Of a DNA stretch of 64,000 nucleotides, positions 60,856-64,000 are shown in pieces. The DNA lies in assembly GCA_019843655.1 (NCBI GenBank), contig JACDQD010000005.1, positions 10,319,575 through 10,383,574 of the forward strand, given 5' to 3'. This DNA comes from Lethocerus indicus (lineage: Eukaryota > Arthropoda > Insecta > Hemiptera > Belostomatidae). The notes under the pieces were generated by a model. It was not told the origin of the DNA. It saw nothing but the letters and a program-made list of their open reading frames with translations, and made no database searches. A program made the position numbers and the translations under genes. The first letter of the stretch is position 1, and every line of letters begins with the position of its first letter.

Positions 60856-61258
60856 TCGAAGACCCTGATTCCACCGCAGTCCCAGGAACGTGGCCAAGAC
60901 CGATGCAGAGTCTCTCCCGGGTCCTTGAACAGAAGAGTCCTTCGGAGGGTATATGCGGGAAGGAGGCCGGCGATGGAATTAATGGATCGGTACACCGAGC
61001 CAGACATTGAAAGGGTGTACGTATAAGGATCGAAAGGCTGCGCTCGGCCGGCCACTTGGCTCCGGCTCGGGATGAGCTAGTGTTGGCTCAGTTGGACGGA
61101 AAAAGAAGAGCGCGGGCAGCTCTGGACTGCAATGGACAGACGAGGTTGTCACCGAGGGCAGACACCTGCTCGGGGTTTCCGCATTTAGGATCGCAACACA
61201 GGAACCTTGGAGGATAATATTGGAGGAGGTCAAAACTCGAGTTGTAATCACGGAATAA
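60856..61258 (+). mobile_element. non-LTR retrotransposon pol, frame-shifted C-terminal remnant
   Basis: Three consecutive plus-strand frames give pieces of the conserved tail of endonuclease/reverse-transcriptase proteins. The first (60856-61026) contains NRRVLRRVYAGRRPAMELMD and ends YTEPDIERVYV-stop. The second (from about 61026) contains RIERLRSAGHLAPARDELVL, matching the RLRWAGHLARM..DE motif. The third (about 61106-61258) contains LQWTDEVVTEG, LLGVSAFRIATQEPWRIILE and EVKT, then a stop at 61256-61258. In intact relatives these lie in one frame (RRRGRPKLRW, then WRxxAQDRxxWRxxLEEAKT). At least two frameshifts separate the pieces, so it is a pseudogene. The order and end suggest the natural C-terminus is present and the catalytic part is lost. 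The clade is uncertain: RTE-like or another clade with this tail. Confidence 0.8.
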
Positions 61259-64000
61259 AATAATTTTGTTTATATCTATATATTAGTATTAGGAATATGT
61301 TAAATTAAATATGTGAGTACGAAAATCTTATTTGAGTAATTGCTAAGCCAATTGATCTACATGCAGTGTACATTCACTTCATTTACTTTATCAACGTTCC
61401 AGTTACTCTCGTAAAATACCAATTGAGAAAATTTAAAAATATAAATACCACCTAACGAAATAGAATTAAACATTCGTAATAACGCTTGATAACTTCTTCT
61501 ACAACACTATAAAAAGGTCACGTATATTTGTCATCGTATTAAAATTGCGTTGGTACACTTCTTTAATTTCGTATAATTTTCTGAATGACCGCATCCATTT
61601 AAGACCCATTGAACCAGTCAATTCAGTACAATCCGACGGTAGATCTTTTTTTAACGGTGTACGAATACAATTCATAAAATATTTGCAGGCCAAGCGGAAA
61701 AACAGTCCCTCTTGTCGAACAACAACTACACACTGGCTGCGCCGAGCGCAAATACAAATCAAAGAAACCATCGATAAAATTACGAATCCACTCTCCAAAT
61801 AACTCCCCGGGCTTAATTTAAAATCAAGGCTGAAAAGTCCACAGAATCCGATTTGAAGGTAAATCACTTATCGAAATTAAACTGGGCGGCCGACCAATCG
61901 AATTTAAGAGAAGGGAAATGGGGAATATAATTTCTGGCGTTGGGATGGGAAGGGGGAATGGGGTTCGTCTCATTCTGCCCTGCCTCTTCACCACCCCGGT
62001 AATCGTTTGCCCATCACTGAAGGTATGGGAAACAGAAATCAAGTGCAATAAATTAACTAAAAAATGAAAAATCTAACAAAGTACAACAAATGAACAATTC
62101 TGCATATGCAATGAATTCTAATGCATATACTGGAGTTATGTCACCAATATAAATTTACACTCCGGGTTCGTATTCTTATTGATGATTACAATGACCATTA
62201 GGAATTTCCCACGCAACTAATATTAATTATTGGGGTATAAACTACTCAATCAATTATGCTGTGAAAGAAACTTACTAAAGATTATTATTTCAAATAGTAA
62301 ATATCATCTCAGGGTATTAATCTTACAATTTTCCGAATACATTAGACAGAAAAACAATTTTTTTAAAGTACTCAAAACACGTAACACTCACTCACTCTTA
62401 AGATTACTCACTCACTTATTTCATCGCGTGGAAATAGACACCGAGTAAATATTTTAACACACGATATGGTTTATATCTGTTAGAATTTTATTAGGCCGTC
62501 CCTACTTCCATGAAGTCAGACGTAAGAATATGCATCGAGACAAAACACAGACACGGCTGCGAACCCAACGGGTGTGACTATATTGTGACTGTAATAAAAT
62601 GTTTATGATTTAAAGAATGACGTATCTCCGAAGATAGTGAGGACCAACTGTGGGGCTGTATAAGGACGTCCTATCGCGACCGGGCTCCTCTTATGTGCAG
62701 AAAATATATTGCTGGAAACGCCGTAAATATGCCATCCTCACACACGACGCTCGTCTTGTCATGTCCCTACTTCCAATGTATTTACTGCCAGTTTATCTAA
62801 CTTTCCAGTCGTTACACGGCCATGTCCGTTCAACGTTAAAACCCTCGACCCCCAACCCCACATCAACCAACGAGAAATATCTACAACTATACGATTTCCT
62901 GTATATCTGGCACATAACCGGAAATAAAGACCATATATCGAGACATACCATATTTATAAGTATAACGGTTCATATGGGGGAATATAAAAAATTTGTTTTT
63001 ATGTTGAAAAATTATATAATAGGAATTCTATGGAAGAAGTGCAAATATATTAACTGACGGATTCACAGTACCATTACATGTAGATAGCCACAATAGTGAG
63101 TATTATGTTACGGCTTAAGTCCGAAAAGGTCCGAAATGGGAAATACCCAGCCAATTTGGGATATGGCTAATGTCGCTGTTAAATGACCACCCAATGTCAA
63201 ATCTTTTCTTGGTTTCTGGCATAAACCGATCGGCAAAAGTTAGACAACTGGTTAAGTAATCAAAAAACTGGCTTGAAAAAATGTGCACTGCTAATTAAAA
63301 AGAAACACTTTTGTTCAGTCTCCGGTAGGACCACATATAGAACATCAAACGAGCGAGATAAATCATAAAAAATAAGAATAATATCTTTATTATGGACAAG
63401 AAACCGGGGGTACTTATTATAAAGCGATAGATTAACGGATAGAGATACAATTCTGGATCTTGCAAGAATATTTAGCTGAAGGCTGCAAGCGGGTAATTGC
63501 CGCCGGTGCACTCGGGCCGCATTAGGCCCAATCCGGCCGTATAAAAACCCCGTTTTAATAAAAGTCAAAAGCTGCTCTCTCACTTACACTAATCTGCCGG
63601 TAATAGCGCCAATAATCCGGTCCCGGCCCATCACCATTCCCTTGACTCTGTTTCGCTCACCTGAAAAATAAATTTACATTCCCAATTAATTCATGGAGAC
63701 AGAACAATATATTGAAGTCGGTATAACTTGAATTGTATCATTTAACTTCTTTTCTAAGGGCCAGAAGTAGCCAACTCCAATGATATAATAATCCATTCGA
63801 CACAATTATACCAGTAATACAGAGAGAACACTTATATTTGTCCAGTTACCGAAGCCTAGTAAATTAATTCCACACAACATACTGCAAATGATTTCTTACA
63901 TCATTATATTGACAGTTATGAATTCCAATAATTCCTGGCGTTATGGGTGTATATGGTTAGATTCATGTTGGCAATGATGGGTTAACACGTTCCTTAGAGA
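61259..64000. other. gene-free AT-rich stretch
   Basis: AT-rich with small CpG-containing patches at about 61800-62000 and 63480-63640. Frames of 122 (minus, 61499-61867) and 135 residues (plus, 62650-63057) show no family resemblance. TTAACACGTT near 63982 repeats the first ten bases of the MITE ends, but the match stops there. Tandem ACTCACTC words lie near 62385-62420. Confidence 0.45.

Noticed and set aside
60852..61251. minus-strand frames of 67 and 90 residues
   Set aside because: They are antisense to the plus-strand reverse transcriptase remnant, which explains the openness.
63982..63991. TTAACACGTT at the right edge, same as the MITE terminus
   Set aside because: The match ends after ten bases, before the GACTGCC part of the terminal repeat, and the window ends too soon to judge.

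Overview
This 64 kb window looks like nuclear DNA of an animal, most likely an insect. It is almost entirely non-coding. No open reading frame resembles a host gene exon: the longest frames are low-complexity translations of GA/CT-rich tracts or antisense shadows. I see no tRNA, rRNA, CRISPR array, operon or bacterial-type signal. The insect reading rests on degraded mobile elements: a jockey-type non-LTR retrotransposon tail (minus strand, near 29.5 kb), a second non-LTR retrotransposon tail (plus strand, near 61.0 kb), a piggyBac-like TTAA-flanked MITE (60.3-60.6 kb), and copies of a Penelope/retrozyme-style motif with a degenerate hammerhead-ribozyme-like core (27.1 and 59.0 kb).

Layout. 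AT-rich stretches rich in TAAT, TTTATGG and similar homeodomain or Caudal-type words alternate with CpG-rich blocks of about 0.3-1 kb with no obvious CpG depletion. The main CpG-rich blocks lie near 6.2-6.9, 7.4-7.7, 14.0-16.1, 20.2-20.5, 21.7-22.1, 23.9-24.2, 27.4-27.7, 28.9-29.3, 32.9-37.3, 39.9-40.3, 41.5-42.5, 43.8-44.7, 46.7-47.2, 52.5-52.9, 53.4-53.8, 55.5-55.8 and 56.6-57.2 kb. GA or CT tracts (0.25-0.65, 4.4, 6.5, 21.1, 29.1, 35.8, 42.2 and 44.0-44.3 kb) recur, and several sit beside PHO/YY1-type GCCAT/ATGGC words. That combination suggests Polycomb-response-like or GAGA-factor elements.

Interpretation. A gene-free, CpG-retaining, transposon-poor stretch of this length, packed with GAGA, PHO-like and homeodomain-like words, fits the intergenic or intronic regulatory landscape of a developmental regulator such as a Hox-type locus in an insect with a mid-sized or large genome. 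This is an inference: no homeobox, YPWM motif or Hox microRNA (mir-10, iab-4, mir-993) was recognised. Recognisable transposon sequence is concentrated at 27.0-29.7 kb and 58.9-61.3 kb. These two patches contain the most unusual structures: a nested foldback carrying a hammerhead-like core, and a MITE sitting beside a frame-shifted reverse transcriptase tail.
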